DNA of 64,000 nucleotides from Campanula takesimana (Eukaryota > Streptophyta > Magnoliopsida > Asterales > Campanulaceae): contig JAOWBW010000191.1 of NCBI GenBank assembly GCA_026119855.1, positions 1,054,001 to 1,118,000 of the forward strand, read 5' to 3'. Of the stretch, positions 32,074 to 44,182 are shown in pieces. The first letter of the stretch is position 1, and each line of letters opens with the position of its first letter. Position numbers and translations under genes: made by a program. Under the pieces are notes generated by a model. The model did not search any database. It saw only the letters and a list, made by a program, of their open reading frames with translations, and had not been told where the DNA came from.

Positions 32074-32133
32074 AGACCGGACCCGAAGGTTGCCTACGTT
32101 CCTCCAGTGTAGAGGCTCAGGTCACCGTAGTTC
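32074..32133 (-). ncRNA. CTACG/CGTAGG stem-loop, copy 4 (M2)
   Basis: On the minus strand GAACTACGGTGACCTGAGCC, a CTCTACACTGGAG inner hairpin, then GAACGTAGGCAACC and TTCGGGTCCGGTC. Confidence 0.6.
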
Positions 32134-32221
32134 TTGTTGATGCTCCATTCGTAGTGATGGTTGTTGCTTCGTCCTTCATCGGTGGAATGATGTTGATCTT
32201 GTAATTCTTTGATTGAGGGGG

Positions 32222-32320
32222 ATTTTTTTTTTTTTTTTTTTTGTGCTCTAACTTTTTCCTAGGTTGATTTGAGGATTTCAACCTAGCGAGCTCTTTTTTT
32301 TTTTTTTTTTTTTTATATCC
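32222..32320 (-). ncRNA. GNRA-family CTAG stem-loop, copy e (M2), with flanking poly-T
   Basis: On the minus strand CTAGGTTG pairs perfectly with CAACCTAG (core 32258-32289). The inner CCC-GNRA-GGG has decayed to TCCTCAAAT, yet the outer stem is fully Watson-Crick here, where other copies rely on G-U pairs. Long T runs flank both sides. Confidence 0.6.
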
Positions 32321-32670
32321 CCTTTTGAAAACTTTGCTTCATGATCATTGCGCCACCTTTATTTGTCTTGATTTCGTCGTTGTTGATGTCTTCGTTGTTG
32401 ATGCCGTCGTCGATGTTTAGCCCCTAGGCGTTCAAGCGATGGCCTTCGTTCTAAAACATGTTTAGACACCTTTTCATCATTTTGCCAAGAATTAGATTGA
32501 ACAACTTGGAAGAGTGTATGAGGATAAGAACGACTTTTATTCGATGACTCAATTAACTCGAACATTTAACATAGGACGAGAGAAAACATTAATGCACACA
32601 TTAGAGGACTTTTGACTCTTTTTTTTAATCCTATTTCTAGGTAGAGAAAGAGAAACGGAGATTGTTGTCG

Positions 32671-33690
32671 TCATCCCCCCATGTCGTTGTAGTCCTCATT
32701 GTCGTTGTAGTCTTCCATGTCACTACATTCTTCCATGTAATTGCTTGGGAACCCTTTGTCGTTGAAGCTTGTGTCATAGGAGGACTCGGCCACTTCTCGT
32801 AGCAAATTGTCAATTCTAACCCCCCGCATCATACATGCTTGAAAAATCGGAGTGAAAACCCCACTAAGATGAGTGCGGTAATCCATTTTCAAACACTTCA
32901 AGAAGATGTCCATTTGTTCCCTCTTGGAAAGCCTATCAACCATCTCGGCTAGCTTGTCATTCCAACGGCGATAGAAGTCCCCAAATGATTCATCACTTAT
33001 TTGCACGGTGCTCTCCAATTCCTTCTTAGTGGGGCGGAACATGGAGTTGCCTTGATATTGTGACTTAAAGGCAAGCATAGCGACATCCCAATTGAGGCGG
33101 GTGGAAACTGGAAGACCCATATACCAATCTTTTGAGACCCCCTCGAGAGTAAGCGGGAAGCATTGTGCCATTATTTGAGGAGACACTTTCTTTGGTAGCA
33201 TGGCCCAAATGTAGGAGTCGACATGAGCGTCGGGGCAAGAGTTGCCGTTGAACTTGCCAATATCGGGCATCTTGAACTTTTCGGGAAGAGCCTCCATTGT
33301 GTTCATGAGGAGAGAAGCTTGATGAAGATCGGTGCTTGGGCCCTTGTGCAAATTTAGCCCACTAAGCCTTTGGTCAATGTAAGACATGAGAGTGTTGACC
33401 AAACCGTTATCAATGCTTTGGACCTTTCTTTCACTCGTGAGCCCTTTCAATTGGTTCTTGAGTTTAGCAACTTCTTTCTTGTGGGCCGTTTTCACATGAT
33501 CGTAACGGGCTCGCCATAAATCATCCTTGCGGCGGACATTCTCGGCTAGTGTATCAACTTGCCCTTTCAATGCTTCCACCATGCGGAATAACCCTTCGTT
33601 GGACACGGGAATGCCGTTGTCGTTGCCGTTCGAAGCTATTTGACCTATGGAGAGAACACGGTTGATCTTAGGATGGCCCCACAAACACAT
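32671..33690 (-). pseudogene. gag: M2 gag, capsid part
   Basis: The minus-strand frame of about 340 codons starts at the first ATG (MCLWGHPKINRVLSIG). A charged helical region (LTSERKV-rich, coiled-coil-like) precedes a capsid with YIWAMLPKKVSPQIMAQCFP, LTLEGVSKDWYMGLPV and FKSQYQGNSM, then MDIFLKCLKMDYRTHLSG. It ends in an acidic tyrosine-rich tail (DYNDNEDYNDMGG) with no zinc knuckle. P and M1 Gag continue for several hundred residues beyond this point. Capsid without nucleocapsid implies it could assemble but bind RNA poorly on its own. Truncation by deletion is likely. The frame is intact, so expression is possible. Confidence 0.7.
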
Positions 33691-33738
33691 TTTGAGTAAA
33701 ATGATTAACCCACAAACAAAGGAAGAACACTCAACCAC

Positions 33739-34766
33739 ATAAGAAAAATGACTCTTTTTTTTTATTTATTTACAAAAGTCGGAAGGACGTGGTCCTTTTT
33801 AGGGTTTCTAGAAAAATAGTGGAATCGTCACACTAGTATATAGACCTTCTCGCGGTCCCATATACTCATCGGATTCCACCACGCTTGTGAATCCTACATG
33901 TGTCGGGATTAAACTAAATTAATGTAGTAAATCATACATGCGGGGACGGATTTTTATTTTCGTCCATTATGACCACTTGGGGACGGAGTTTTATTTCGTC
34001 CAAAACAACGAGTGGAATGTATGATTTGAAGACATTAGTTTAGGGAAATCTCGGCACATGGAAACCGACTTGAGTCACGGAGTGTTAGACCCTAACTAGA
34101 ATTGTGTGGTTTGTGCTCGGCTTAAATATGAGGCTTAAAGGTCACCCCCGGCATGTAGTCGTGAACTACGCCACGGGCTGAGGTTTACCGCTTCGAAAGA
34201 GTCAAGGTCGAGTGGAGCTTAAAACTTCCTAGGACGGGCCTCGACGGGTTTGGGGTTGGACTTGTGCGACTCGATAGTGAGCAGTTGATAGGAATTGTGC
34301 GCGTAGTGTGAGGTCTAACAAGTGACAAATTTTTTTTTTCAAAAGAAAAAAGAAATAAAAGCAAATAAGCACATAATTTAAAACTTTCGAATCACCCGTG
34401 TGACCGATAAAAATGAACAGGAAATAAAAGTTGTTTTGTGCAGGCCCGGTGCCCACACACTGTCAAAACTGTCCATTCTGTTAACTGTTTCTGTTTCTGG
34501 AAAATTTCCCAGACGCGCGCGCTTTGGGCTTTGAGGATGGGAGGCGCGCGCCTTAGGCACTAGAGGGCAGAGGCGCCCGCTTCTGGGCAGTACCTGCAAA
34601 TCAGTGGGTTCAAGGGATTGCCTTGACCCTAAATTATAGAACTTTTCCCCTGCAGACATTGTTAGCACAGAAACATGGAATTGAAGGACGAGATGAGAGG
34701 CGGGCGGTTCTGGTGGTGAAGGTGGGATGCGCACGCCTTAGGCCAAGAAGGCCAGAGGCGCACGCG
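33739..34766 (-). other. M2 5' leader, truncated
   Basis: It aligns with M1 28680-29750: the CCCATATACTCATCGGATTCC block, two GGACG/CGTCC stems (33953-33995) and GCGCGC palindromes at 34513-34590 and 34725-34766. The P LTR begins immediately after GCGCACGCG. Confidence 0.7.
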
Positions 34767-34954
34767 TGTAGACACCCCGCCTTGGACCGCTCACCCCGAT
34801 TGCACATTTGATCTTGTGTTTCTCCCCATTTTAAGTGTTTCTCGTTAGTTTCTGTCACTTCCGTTAAGTTCCTGACTGACTTCGTTAAGTCCAGGGACTA
34901 AACTGAATAACAGGGCTGACTTTCTAGTCCATTCTTTCAAAATCGCCTTCTCTG

Positions 34955-35030
34955 AGTCGCGCGCCTCCGACAGGAGGATCCAGACGCGCGCGCCTCCCGC
35001 CCCCAAAGCAGGAACGCGCGCCTCTGGGCG
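34955..35030 (+). promoter_or_regulatory. GCGCGC palindrome cluster in P U3
   Basis: Three CGCGCG-type cores of 8-13 bases, about 25-30 bases apart, sit in otherwise AT-rich sequence 110-190 bases before the TATA box. They match the CGCG-box pattern bound by plant CAMTA factors; binding itself is inference. Confidence 0.5.
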
Positions 35031-35142
35031 TCGGTTACAGATTTCTGGCCAGGATTCTCTCCCTTGCTCAATTTACAGGATTTTGCCCGGGAAAGATTTC
35101 TTGGTGACTGAGTTTTGGCACCAAAAACATCTCTCTTTCACC

Positions 35143-35149
35143 TATAAAA
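35143..35149 (+). promoter_or_regulatory. TATA box of P 5' LTR
   Basis: TATAAAA occurs in a CACC-TATAAAA-CCCC context repeated in the P 3' LTR (60211) and the window-end LTR (63879). Transcription would start about 30 bases downstream. Confidence 0.6.
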
Positions 35150-35759
35150 CCCCCCTCCCTTTACCTCCATTTTCAAGGACCTTTGGCTCTCAATGTTACA
35201 TTCTCAATAAGACACTAAAATTTCACACTTACAAAGCATTTCCAAAAGATTTCTCCAAAGAATTCATCAAGAGGTGTTTAAAGTCTCTTGAAGTCTAGGT
35301 AAAGTTATTTCTTTCCTCTTCTTAACTTCATCTCTTTTCTCTTTCTTTTTGTTTTATCAAAGTGCAATCACCCAAATCATTTTGGGACATGACTCTAATG
35401 ATCACCTCATCTCATTGAGGTCGGTTAAAGAGTTATCTCCTACATTCCAAACTCTATTTTAAAACCCCTTTTTATGATTTAAAGAAGAAGAAGAAGAACG
35501 TTTATCATTCATGTAGATTTTGATCAAGCAAGACCAACTTTAGTTGGGCGAGATGGGTGTTTCGGTACTTCCCATCTCATAACCTAACCCCCGAACCTCA
35601 AAACAAAGAATCTCTATTTTCGTAATCAAACTTAGGCTATTATAAATAGGTTTTTCTTATGTTCCTCAAAACATAGGTGGCGACTCTAAAAACAAGTTAG
35701 ACATCCTAGGATAATTCACGCGCTCTAGCCAGGCCGTGGTTCCCCCGGGGGATCTACAG

Positions 35760-35777
35760 TGGCGACTCCGCTGGGGA
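35760..35777 (+). promoter_or_regulatory. P primer-binding site
   Basis: TGGCGACTCCGCTGGGGA starts two bases after the LTR end. It differs from the N PBS at two positions, so both elements probably use the same tRNA family. Confidence 0.85.
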
Positions 35778-36918
35778 CGTTTGAGGGTTAAACTTGCATT
35801 CTGATCAAAATCTACATCTTTTCTGGGCATTCTGACTCCTGATGGGGGAGGCGCGCGCTTTTGGCCTCTTCAGCCTAAGGCGCGCGCATCCCGCATCAAG
35901 GACCAGAATCGCCCGCCTCTTAATGTTATTCATCTTCTTCTTCTGCTATTCTCCACTAATAATTTCTGCAGGGGTTACAATATGCACATAGGACCAGGGC
36001 AATCCCCTGAGTCCAAAATCTGACAATCTGACAGGTGTGCCCAGAAGCGCGCGCCTCCCAATAGCATCGCGCCAGGCGCGCGCGTCTCGTATCAAAACTC
36101 AGAGGCGCAGTCTTCTGGGTTGGTTCCCAGAACAGAAACAGGTCTCATAACAGAGCAGTATGATGGGGGTGTGGGCACAGTTGCCTGCATCAGTGGTTAT
36201 TCTGAACTTCGGACTGTTTTAATTTTGTGTTCTATTTTATCGGTCACACGGGTGATTCGAAAGTTGTAATTATGTGCTTATTTGTTTTTTTATTTCTTTT
36301 GAAAAAAAAAATATAAAAAATATTTTGTCACCTGTTAGACCTCACACTACATGCACATATTCCTATGAATTGCTCACTATCGAGTCGCACAAGTCCAACC
36401 CCAAACCCGTCGAGGCCCGTCCTAGAAAGTTTCAAGCTCCACTCGACCTTGGCTCTTTCGAAGCGGTAAACCTCAGCCCGTGGCGTAGTTCATGACTACA
36501 TGCCGGGGGTGACCTTTAAGCCTCATATTCAAGCCAAGCACAAGCCACACAATTCTAGTTAGGGTCTAACACTCCGTGACTCAAGTCGGTTCCCATGTAC
36601 CGAGATTTCCCTAAACTAATGTCTTCAAATCATACATGCCAACTTGTTGAAATGGACGCAATAAAAATCCGTCCCCAAAAGTGGTTATTTTGGACGAAAA
36701 TAAAAATCTGTCCCCGCATGTATGCTTTACTACATTAATTTAGTTTAATCCCGATACATGTAGGATTCACAAATGCGATGGAATCCGATGAGTATATGGG
36801 ACCGCGAGATGGTCTATATACTAGTGTGACGATTCCATTATTTTCTTAGAAACCCCACAAGGGATCCATTCCCTCCGACTTATAAAAAAAAAGAGTCTTT
36901 TCTTTTGTGGTTCGAGTC
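35778..36918 (+). other. P 5' leader
   Basis: This 1.1-kb leader lacks a gene. It has GCGCGC palindromes at 35847-35890 and 36046-36090, and two inverted GGACG ... CGTCC units at 36654-36715. An A-rich tract is followed by a pyrimidine run just before the gag start. Tat leaders are long; an extra sense ORF known upstream of gag in some Ogre elements is not seen here. Confidence 0.6.
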
Positions 36919-39558
36919 ATGTGCCCAACTGTGTGTTCTAAGCCTCTTCGTGGACCGCAAGTGTTAATCAAGACTGACAAGGGCCTCTTCTGCAATCTAG
37001 GTTCAATTGGTACTTACAGAGTCTACCGGGATTCGGCAAATCGGTTAGTCCGTGAAGAGATCACTCCAACAGCTCCTACATCAACAATGGCCGGCGGCTC
37101 CAACACCAACAATACCATGACTCTCGAGCAACTCGCAACCATGGTCCAACTCCTCCAAGAGAAAGTCTCCACCCTTAATAAGGAGGTACAAAGCAAAGAC
37201 GACATTTGGCAATCCCACCTCGACAGCCAAAGGGAGGCCCACGAGGCCGAGATGGAGCTAATGAAAGAAAAGCTCACTAATCTTGCCAAGGGGAAGAGCA
37301 AAAATGACGATGACGAATCCGAATGGACCGAAGGTTTGTTCAAAAGTCCTTATGTCAACACCCGCACCAAGAAAGTGGGAGAGCCAAGTTCCGAGAACAA
37401 TGAGCCCAAAATGGTGGATTCTATCATGGCCTACATCGACCAAAAATTCAATAGGCTCAACATGGGGAAAGGCTCCGACACAAGCCTTTATCAATCATCC
37501 ATCCTCATGAGTACTATGGCCGCTCTTCCTGATAAGTTCAAGATGCCCGACATAAGCAAATTCAAGGGCAACTCTTGTCCTATGGCTCACATTGAGCCTT
37601 ATATTTGGGCAATGGTTCCGAAGAAGGTCTCCCCCAAGGTGATGGCTCAATGCTTTCCTCTCACTCTCGAGGGGGCGGCAAAAGATTGGTATGCTACTCT
37701 CCCGCTCACTGTCCGTCTTGATTGGGACTCCGCCATGCTTGCCTTCAAGAACCAATACCAAGGCAACACCACTCACCGGTCCACAAGGAAAGAGCTAGAG
37801 AACACTACTCAACGAGACCACGAGTCCTTCATTGACTTCACAAGGAGATGGAATGATAAACTCTCCGAGATTGTGGAAAGGCCAAATACCAAGGAGCAAA
37901 TGGACATCTTGAGCAAATGTCTCAAAATTGATCTCCGCACCCACCTAAGTGGGGCTTGCCATGCGGATTTCTCCCAAATGTATGAGGCGGGGGTCCGAAT
38001 GGTCGAGTTGCTCAAGGAAGTCAAGAAAAGTGTTCCTAGCTACCGCTACAAGGCCGCTTCCAACTCCACAAAAAAGGCCTCGGTCAACGCCGTCACTATC
38101 GACAAGGGGAATTACAAAAACGTTCTTCCACCCCAAGGGAAGAAGTCTCAAAATGACCGTGTCTACACGCCTCTCCAAGGCATGACTCAAACCGAAGCTT
38201 TTGAAGTCCTCAAATCGAAGGGTAGAGTCACACCCGTACAAGGGTACCAACCCAAGACGGTCAACCCCAATCATGCTCACCACAAATATTGTGGCTACCA
38301 CCAATATAGTGGCCACACCACCGAGGAATGCTTCGTTCTCCGCAATGTCATTCAAGATCTCATAGACAAGAAAGAATTTGTAGTGACTAATGGCGAACAT
38401 GTCAATGTAATAGAGATAGGAGAACTCGAGGGGACCACCCATTTAATCCCAATTGTGAATGGGGGCCCCAATGTTATGAATAAACTTGACAATTCTTGTT
38501 ATGTTGTAACTTACGATGAGGTAATGAGGGAAGTACTAGAGAATAGGAAAAAGAAGCAAGATGGGAACGTCAACATGCTAACTCGATCCGGTCGAGTCAT
38601 AGCAAGAAACCCTTCCACTTCCGCACCAAGCTCCTCTTCTCAAAGGCCGCAAGCTCGCGACACTCCCGAAGATCCTCTACTTGTCCAACTCAAGAGAACT
38701 CAAGCCAACATCTCTATTTGGGACCTCATCGCATCCTCAAAGAAACACCGAGATCTTGTCATCCGCAATCTCGATGATACATCAATTTCTCCCGATACTA
38801 CTCCCGAGGACCTCACGGCAATGATCGGTCACATCCATTTTGGCAACGTCATCACCTTTGCCGATATGGACCTTCCACCATTTGGTTCTGACCACAACGA
38901 GGCTATTTACCTCAAGGTACGAGCAAGGGGGAGGCCCATCTCAAAAGTCTTAGTGGACGGTGGTTCCGCACTAAACCTCATGCCTGGCAGAATCATGGGC
39001 ATACTGGGGCTTAAGGATTCCGATTTGCAGCCTTCTACTCAAGTAATCCGAGGTTATGACAGCACCGCCCGTACAGTCATGGGCATGATCGAAATAGACA
39101 TTGAGTTTGGGAGCATGGTCATGACCGTTCCATTCCAAGTGCTTGACATCCCGGCCTCGTTCAACTTGTTTTTGGGTCGACCATGGATTCACAGTTCTAA
39201 TGGCATCCCGTCAACTCTCCATCAATGTGTCAAGATCCGAAATGGTGATGAAATAGTGACCGTCATGGCCGAAAACGTCACTATCCACAGAAAAGGTGAG
39301 CCCGTCCACCAAGTTCAGCATGGTTTACCAGACTCCACTCTCTCCGGCGTCTCAATCAACGCCATTGACAAAGAAGGGGGAAACGGATCATGGACCCCCA
39401 GCAATCACAAAGTCCTCCGCATGATGAGGAATATGGACTACTTCCCTGGTTTAGGCCTAGGGAAATATCAACAAGGAATCCTACATCCTGTGCGAGTCCC
39501 ATTTGTCAAGAACACATTCGGTTTGGGGTACGAGCCTTCTAAAGAAGACTTGAAATAA
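36919..39558 (+). pseudogene. gag: P gag-protease, nearly intact
   Basis: The frame is open from 36886; ATG at 36919 is the first usable start. The N-terminal part is charged and helical (VSTLNKEVQSKDDIWQSH). Capsid lies around residues 175-330 (YIWAMVPKKVSPKVMAQCFP, AAKDWYATLPL). The CX2HX4HX4C knuckle CGYHQYSGHTTEEC is near residue 458, and VIQDLIDKKEF follows. The aspartic protease motif VLVDGGSALNLMPG is near residue 678, and a G-patch-like YFPGLGLGKYQQGI is near the end. TAA at 39556 replaces the CAA seen in M1, and the same frame continues into the RT region. The protein would make particles and process itself, but not extend into Pol. Confidence 0.85.
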
Positions 39559-40765
39559 GAGAAAGCGATCAAGAATGAAAAGGCCCGAGCTCGTAAAGAA
39601 GGCCGTCGTTATGAGGTCCCTAATCTAAGGCCTTACCGCAAGACGTTGAATGGCTATTTTGTCCGCCAAGGGGAAGACGTTCCATACATGATCTTTCCCG
39701 AGCCATGGGTTAACAATAAGGGTGTCAAAAAGCCCGGTCTCGAAATCTTCTCCGATTGTGAGATCCAGAAATCCGAAAGGGAACCAACTCCCATGTCGCC
39801 CCGTGAATGGTGGGGAAGGAAGGTGACTATAGATGAGACAGAAATCATCGTGGGGGAAGAACCAACAGATTTAGCCTCCATGTTCGAAGAGCTTGCCATA
39901 ATGAATGAATGCCAAGTCAATGCCATCCATGACACCGTCATCATGAATGAGACTATCAGTGAGATCCCGCCAAGCTCCGAGCCGATCAACAATTGGTATT
40001 CTACGAAAGGGCCCGTGGTATCTGAGGAATTCTTAGTCCAAGAAATGGGTTGCATACCCCGCACAGCAACAAAGGAAGAGCGGCTCACACTTACTTTCGA
40101 GTCCGAGAGTGTCTCTAATACCCTCACCCAAGAGGATATGGAGGCCATAGCCGAGCGTGTGTTTCCTTTCTTTGCTAATGAAAAATTTGATATTTCTGAG
40201 TACCCTGAGATTGCAAATATCATAAATGATGAATTAACTAATAATGAACTTAGTGAACAAGTTAATAACGATTCAAACTATGATGAAATAGACCACGAAA
40301 ACACAACATACTTAAATGAACTTGCTCAACAAGTCCGTAGTCGTGGTGAAAATGGTCCAGGGGCTGACGAAGAATTGCATGTTGTTAATCTGGGTACCGA
40401 CGAAGAGCCAAGAGAAACTAAGATCAGAAGCTTCTTCAAGGGGGACGACAGAGACAGATTGACTGCACTGCTCAGAGAATTTGTGGATGTGTTCGCATGG
40501 TCATACAAAGACATGCCGGGTTTGGATAGAAAGGTATCGGAGCACAGAATTCCGATCAGAGAAGATGCCAAGCCAGTAAAGCAGAAGCTCAGAAAGATCA
40601 AGCCAAAATGGTCTCTGCAAGTCAAAGAAGAGATCGAGAAGCTCCTCAGTGTGGGTTTCATCAAGGTTATCGAGTATCCGACATGCTTAGCCAACATCGT
40701 GACAGTCAGAAAAGCAAACGGCAAGGTTCGAGTTTGTGTGGACTTCCGGGATTTGAACAAACTTC
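39559..40765 (+). pseudogene. pol: P protease-RT linker and RT N-terminus (same frame as gag)
   Basis: It reads on in the gag frame after the TAA. The linker is acidic and low in conservation (DELTNNELSEQVNNDSNYDE). Then come LHVVNLGTDEEPRETKI, VDVFAWSYKDMPGLD, IPIREDAKPVKQKLRKIKP and VRVCVDFRDLNK. A one-base loss near 40762 shifts the frame. Gag, protease and RT thus shared one frame, with no sign of a required frameshift. I did not see an obvious intron where Ogre elements have one. Confidence 0.75.
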
Positions 40766-41790
40766 CCCGAAAGACGATTTTCCTCTCCCTAACATCGACA
40801 TGCTGGTCGACTCCACTGCTGCCTACGAGGTTCGCTCATTCGTGGATGGGTTCGCTGGGTACAATCAGATTCTCATGGCCGAGGAAGATCAACATAAGAC
40901 AGCCTTCACAACACCGTGGGGTACCTTTTGCTACACAGTCATGCCATTTGGGTTAAGAAACGCTGGGGCTTCCTACCAAAGAGCCGTGACAGACTTGTTC
41001 CACGATATGATTCACAAAGAAATTGAGGTCTATGTGGACGACATGATCATTCACTCCAAAGGGACCGATGGTCAACATTTAATCTATCTCCGTAAGTTCT
41101 TCGAAAGGCTTCGTCAACACAAGATGAGACTCAACCCTGCAAAGTGCACGTTCGGGGTTATCCGAGGCAAAGTCCTTGGTTATACGGTCACTGAAAGGGG
41201 AATTGAAGTAAATCCCTCCAAAATCAAGGCAATCATTGACATGCATCCTCCAAAGACACAGAAAGAGATCAAAGGTTTCATGGGCAGACTGTAATACATC
41301 AGTCGGTTTGTGCACCAACTCACTTCCATGTGCGAGCCAATCTTCAAGCTACTCAAGAAGAATGTGGCTCTAGAATGGACCGACGCGTGCCAAGAAGCCT
41401 TCGACCAAGTGAAGCATTACTTGACGTGCCCTCCTGTTCTAGTTCCGCCGCACAAGGAGAAGCCTCTTTTGCTCTATCTCACTGTCAAAGATGAAGCCCT
41501 AGGGGCTATGTTAGCACAAGAGCAACGAGAGTCCACAAAGGAGAATGCCATTTATTTTGTCAGTCGCCGATTCTAAGGAGGCGAAAAGAACTACTCTGTC
41601 TTAGAGAAGTCATGTGCAGCATTGGTTTGGGTTACTCAAAAGCTCAAACACTATATGGAAGCTTTTTCGATCAAGCTAGTAGCAAAGGTGGACCCGCTCC
41701 GCTACATCTTCGAGAAGCCTTTCATGTCAACAAGAATAGCCAAATGGTACTTCATACTCGCCGGCTATGATATCACTTACGTCACACTAA
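40766..41790 (+). pseudogene. pol: P reverse transcriptase and first RNase H
   Basis: The frame contains SPKDDFPLPNIDMLVD, VDGFAGYNQILM, FCYTVMPFGLRNAG and YVDDMIIHSK with the two catalytic aspartates, then the thumb (LGYTVTERGIEVNPSKI) and RNase H motifs LLYLTVKDEALGAML and LEKSCAALVWVTQKLKHYM. Stops at 41292 (after GFMGRL) and 41574 (after VSRRF) both stand where M1 has CAA. Otherwise it is very close to M1. Confidence 0.8.
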
Positions 41791-42300
41791 AATCCGTTAG
41801 GGGGAAAGTGTTCAGTGACCAGCTTGCCGAATTCCCGTGTGACGAAGTGAAGGGGGAAGACGTACAGTTCCCCGACGAGCATTTAATTTGTACCACAACC
41901 GAGGAAAATAAGTGGCAACTTTTTTTCGATGGCTCCGCCAATAAACACGGTTTTGGTATAGGAGTATTGCTTGTCGATCCAAAAGACATCTACACTCCCA
42001 TTGCCATTCGTCTGGAATTCGAAGCTACCAACAACATTGCCGAGTACGAAGCATGCATAGCAGGGCTCGAAGCATCTCTCGAAAGAACGTCACGGAACTA
42101 GAAGTATTCGGCGACTCTTTGCTCCTTATCAATCATCAATCGGGTAAATGGCGAATCCAAGACCCAACCCTCCAACAGTATGGTCAGCACCTTGAAGAAT
42201 TGGTTGAACAATTCCAAGAGATCACTTTCAACTACCTGCCAAGGGATAAAAATCGCTTCGCCGATGCACTGGCCACCATAGCTTCATTAGTCGAAATGCC
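41791..42300 (+). pseudogene. pol: P second, archaeal-type RNase H
   Basis: WQLFFDGSANKHGFGIGVLL, IRLEFEATNNIAEYEACIAG and VFGDSLLLINHQ carry the D/E/D residues. A one-base loss near 42085 puts the last motif in another frame. The domain follows FSDQLAEFPCDE, the standard linker after the first RNase H in Tat elements. Confidence 0.75.
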
Positions 42301-43581
42301 CAAAGGGAAAATGGTGAAACCTTTCAAAATTGCCCGAAGGAACAGTCCGGCGTACTGCATGAGTATCGAGATCAACGAGGTTCAAACAAACTCTCCGTGG
42401 TATTCGGATATCATGAATTTCCTCAAATATGGCACTTATCCCGAGAATAACAATAAGAAGTCTCAAGCGGCTCTGCAAAGGCTAGCCTCTCGGTACGTAC
42501 TGATTGGGGACCGAGTCTACAATAAGAAGTGCACGAAGGAGAGTGTGGACCCCACATGAATGGGTTTATGCTAGTCAAGAAGATACTCCGCATTGGTTAC
42601 TATTGGAGCACTATAGAATGAGACTGTATCGAGAAAGTCAAAAGGTGTGCCAAGTACCAATTCCATGCTAATCTGCAACATGCTCCACCCTCGCAACTTT
42701 ACAACATGGTCACACCTTGGCCTTTCTCTTGTTGGGGGATAGACATCATCGGTAAAGTCCATCCTGCCGGAAGCAATGGGCAGTCATTCGTCCTAGTGGC
42801 CGTCGACTACTTCACAAAGTGGGTCGAAGCACAAGCCTATCGGACCCTCAACGCCAAGAAAGTGGCCGAATTTGTAAAGATTAATATCATGTGCCGATAC
42901 GGCGTGCCTCATGAAATCATTTCCGACAACGGCTCTCACTTTGAGAAGGAAATGGATGCACTTTTGGTAGAATACAAGATCACCAAGCACAAGTCATCTC
43001 CTTACCGTCCCCAAGAAAATGGCGCGGTTGAAGCAGCAAATAAGACCATCGAGACCATCGTCAAGAAAATGGCCTCAACAAGAAGGGATTGGCCCGAGAA
43101 GCTACCATTAGCATTGTGGGGCTACCGCACATCAATACGGTCAGTAACAGGAGAAACTCCTTATACATTAGTCTATGGTTCTGAAGCCGTACTCCCAATC
43201 GAACTTGAAATCCCATCTCTACGGGTCCTCCTCGAGAATCAAGTCAACGAGGTCGATTGGATGTAAAGTCGATATGAACAGCTAGCCTTACTCGACGAGA
43301 AAAGGCTAAGAGCACTCGAACGCACAAGGGCGTATCAGCAAAGGATGACAAGAGCTTTCAACAAAAAGGTGAAGCCTCGAAACATCAATGTGGGAGATTT
43401 GGTCTTAAGACAACATCCTCCTAATGCCATGAATCCCCTGGGGAAATGGGGACCCCGATGGATCGGTCCGTACGTGGTCAAAAAGATACTAAGCGGCGGT
43501 GCAGTCCGACGCGTGGATTTAGATGGTGACCAGCTGCCAAAGGAGGTCAACCTCGACAAGCTCAAGAGGTTCTATGCTTAA
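42301..43581 (+). pseudogene. pol: P integrase
   Basis: The zinc-binding part is damaged: about 65 bases present in M1 (the HHDG to CEVH segment) are missing near 42523. A TGA at 42621 replaces a CAA. The core from 42706 has GIDIIGKVHPAGSNGQSF, VAVDYFTKWVEAQAY, VPHEIISDNGSHFEKEM and SPYRPQENGAVEAANKTIE, so D, D and E are all present. TAA at 43264 again replaces CAA. The tail is NINVGDLVLRQHPP, GKWGPRWIGPYVVKK and NLDKLKRFYA with a natural stop at 43579. Without its zinc domain it would be inactive. Confidence 0.8.
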
Positions 43582-43599
43582 TAAACAAAGACCATATTA

Positions 43600-43740
43600 A
43601 AAAAAAAAAAAAAAAAAAAATCGCTCGCTCGCAAGGGCGGCCTAGGCAAAAATTAGAACACGTGCAAAAAAAGAAGCCCGCTCGATTGAAAACCCGAAAG
43701 GGCGGTCTAGGCAAAAAACAGGGTGCACACAAAAAAAAAA
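43600..43740 (+). ncRNA. GNRA-loop CTAG stem-loops, copies f (partial) and g, with poly-A (P)
   Basis: A poly-A run at 43601-43620 is followed by half a hairpin (GCAAGGGCGGCCTAGGC, 43631-43647) that lost its 5' arm. A complete copy follows (43676-43712): CTCGATTG-AAAA-CCC-GAAA-GGG-CGGTCTAGGC, then CAGGGTGCAC and another poly-A. Position right after the integrase stop matches M1. Confidence 0.65.
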
Positions 43741-43755
43741 TGGTCTTTGTTTGTT

Positions 43756-43816
43756 TGAACTACGGAGACCTGAGCCTCCCAACTGGAGGAACATAGGAAA
43801 CCTTCGGGTGCGGTCT
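43756..43816 (+). ncRNA. CTACG/CGTAGG stem-loop, copy 5 (P)
   Basis: GAACTACGGAGACCTGAG, an inner CCTCC-CAACT-GGAGG stem, then AACATAGGAAACC and TTCGGGTGCGGTC. One outer pair is weakened here (CGTAGG to CATAGG). Confidence 0.55.
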
Positions 43817-43983
43817 AAAACATATCAAAAATACCCAATTCACTTCAAATAACAAGATGCAATTTTTATTCATTCAATGAATTATTCAAGCCATTACAAC
43901 GGATTTATTGAGCAACAAAAGACATCAAAACATTAAATCCTAAAACAAAGTGGTCTAATTTAATTGCAATCTCTTAGGGTACT
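43817..43983 (+). other. P spacer before the N insertion
   Basis: AT-rich spacer equivalent to M1 21640-21790. Its last five bases, GTACT, are the left target duplication of N. Confidence 0.6.
43979..43983 (+). repeat. Target-site duplication of N, left copy (GTACT)
   Basis: GTACT is repeated at 57378-57382, exactly outside the two N LTRs. Confidence 0.95.
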
Positions 43984-44182
43984 TGTTAGTACCCGACCTG
44001 AAAATGAGTTTATTAGGACTTTCCCAAAAATACAAGGACTTTATAGGAATTAGAAACCTTGCAAAGACTTGTCCCGGATTCCCAAAATATCTCATTTATG
44101 GCAAAATCTATCAAAATAGGTAACAAATGGTTTCCTTAAAACCATGCAGAAACCCTAGCTTAAGAATCAAGTCAGCCTGCAA

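Larger units (their letters stand above)
30800..34766 (-). mobile_element. M2: truncated gag-bearing Tat-related element, minus strand
   Basis: Its 3' end is cut by the M1 LTR and its 5' leader is cut by the P LTR within a GCGCGC palindrome. Minus-strand order is leader (34766-33739), gag (33690-32671), hairpin-bearing 3' region, and decayed RT/RNase H fragments (about 31215-30935). No complete pol is present. Gag is related to M1/P but much diverged, so M2 is a separate family. Confidence 0.65.
34767..35758 (+). repeat. P 5' LTR (992 bp)
   Basis: It runs from TGTAGACACCCCGCC to GGGGGATCTACA. It contains three GCGCGC palindromes (34955-35030), a TATA box (35143-35149) and a PBS-like 11-mer inside U5 (35677-35687). 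The PBS begins two bases after its end. Confidence 0.9.

Noticed and set aside
36907..36918. Gag start at 36907
   Set aside because: The codon there is GTG. The first in-frame ATG is 36919, which was used instead.
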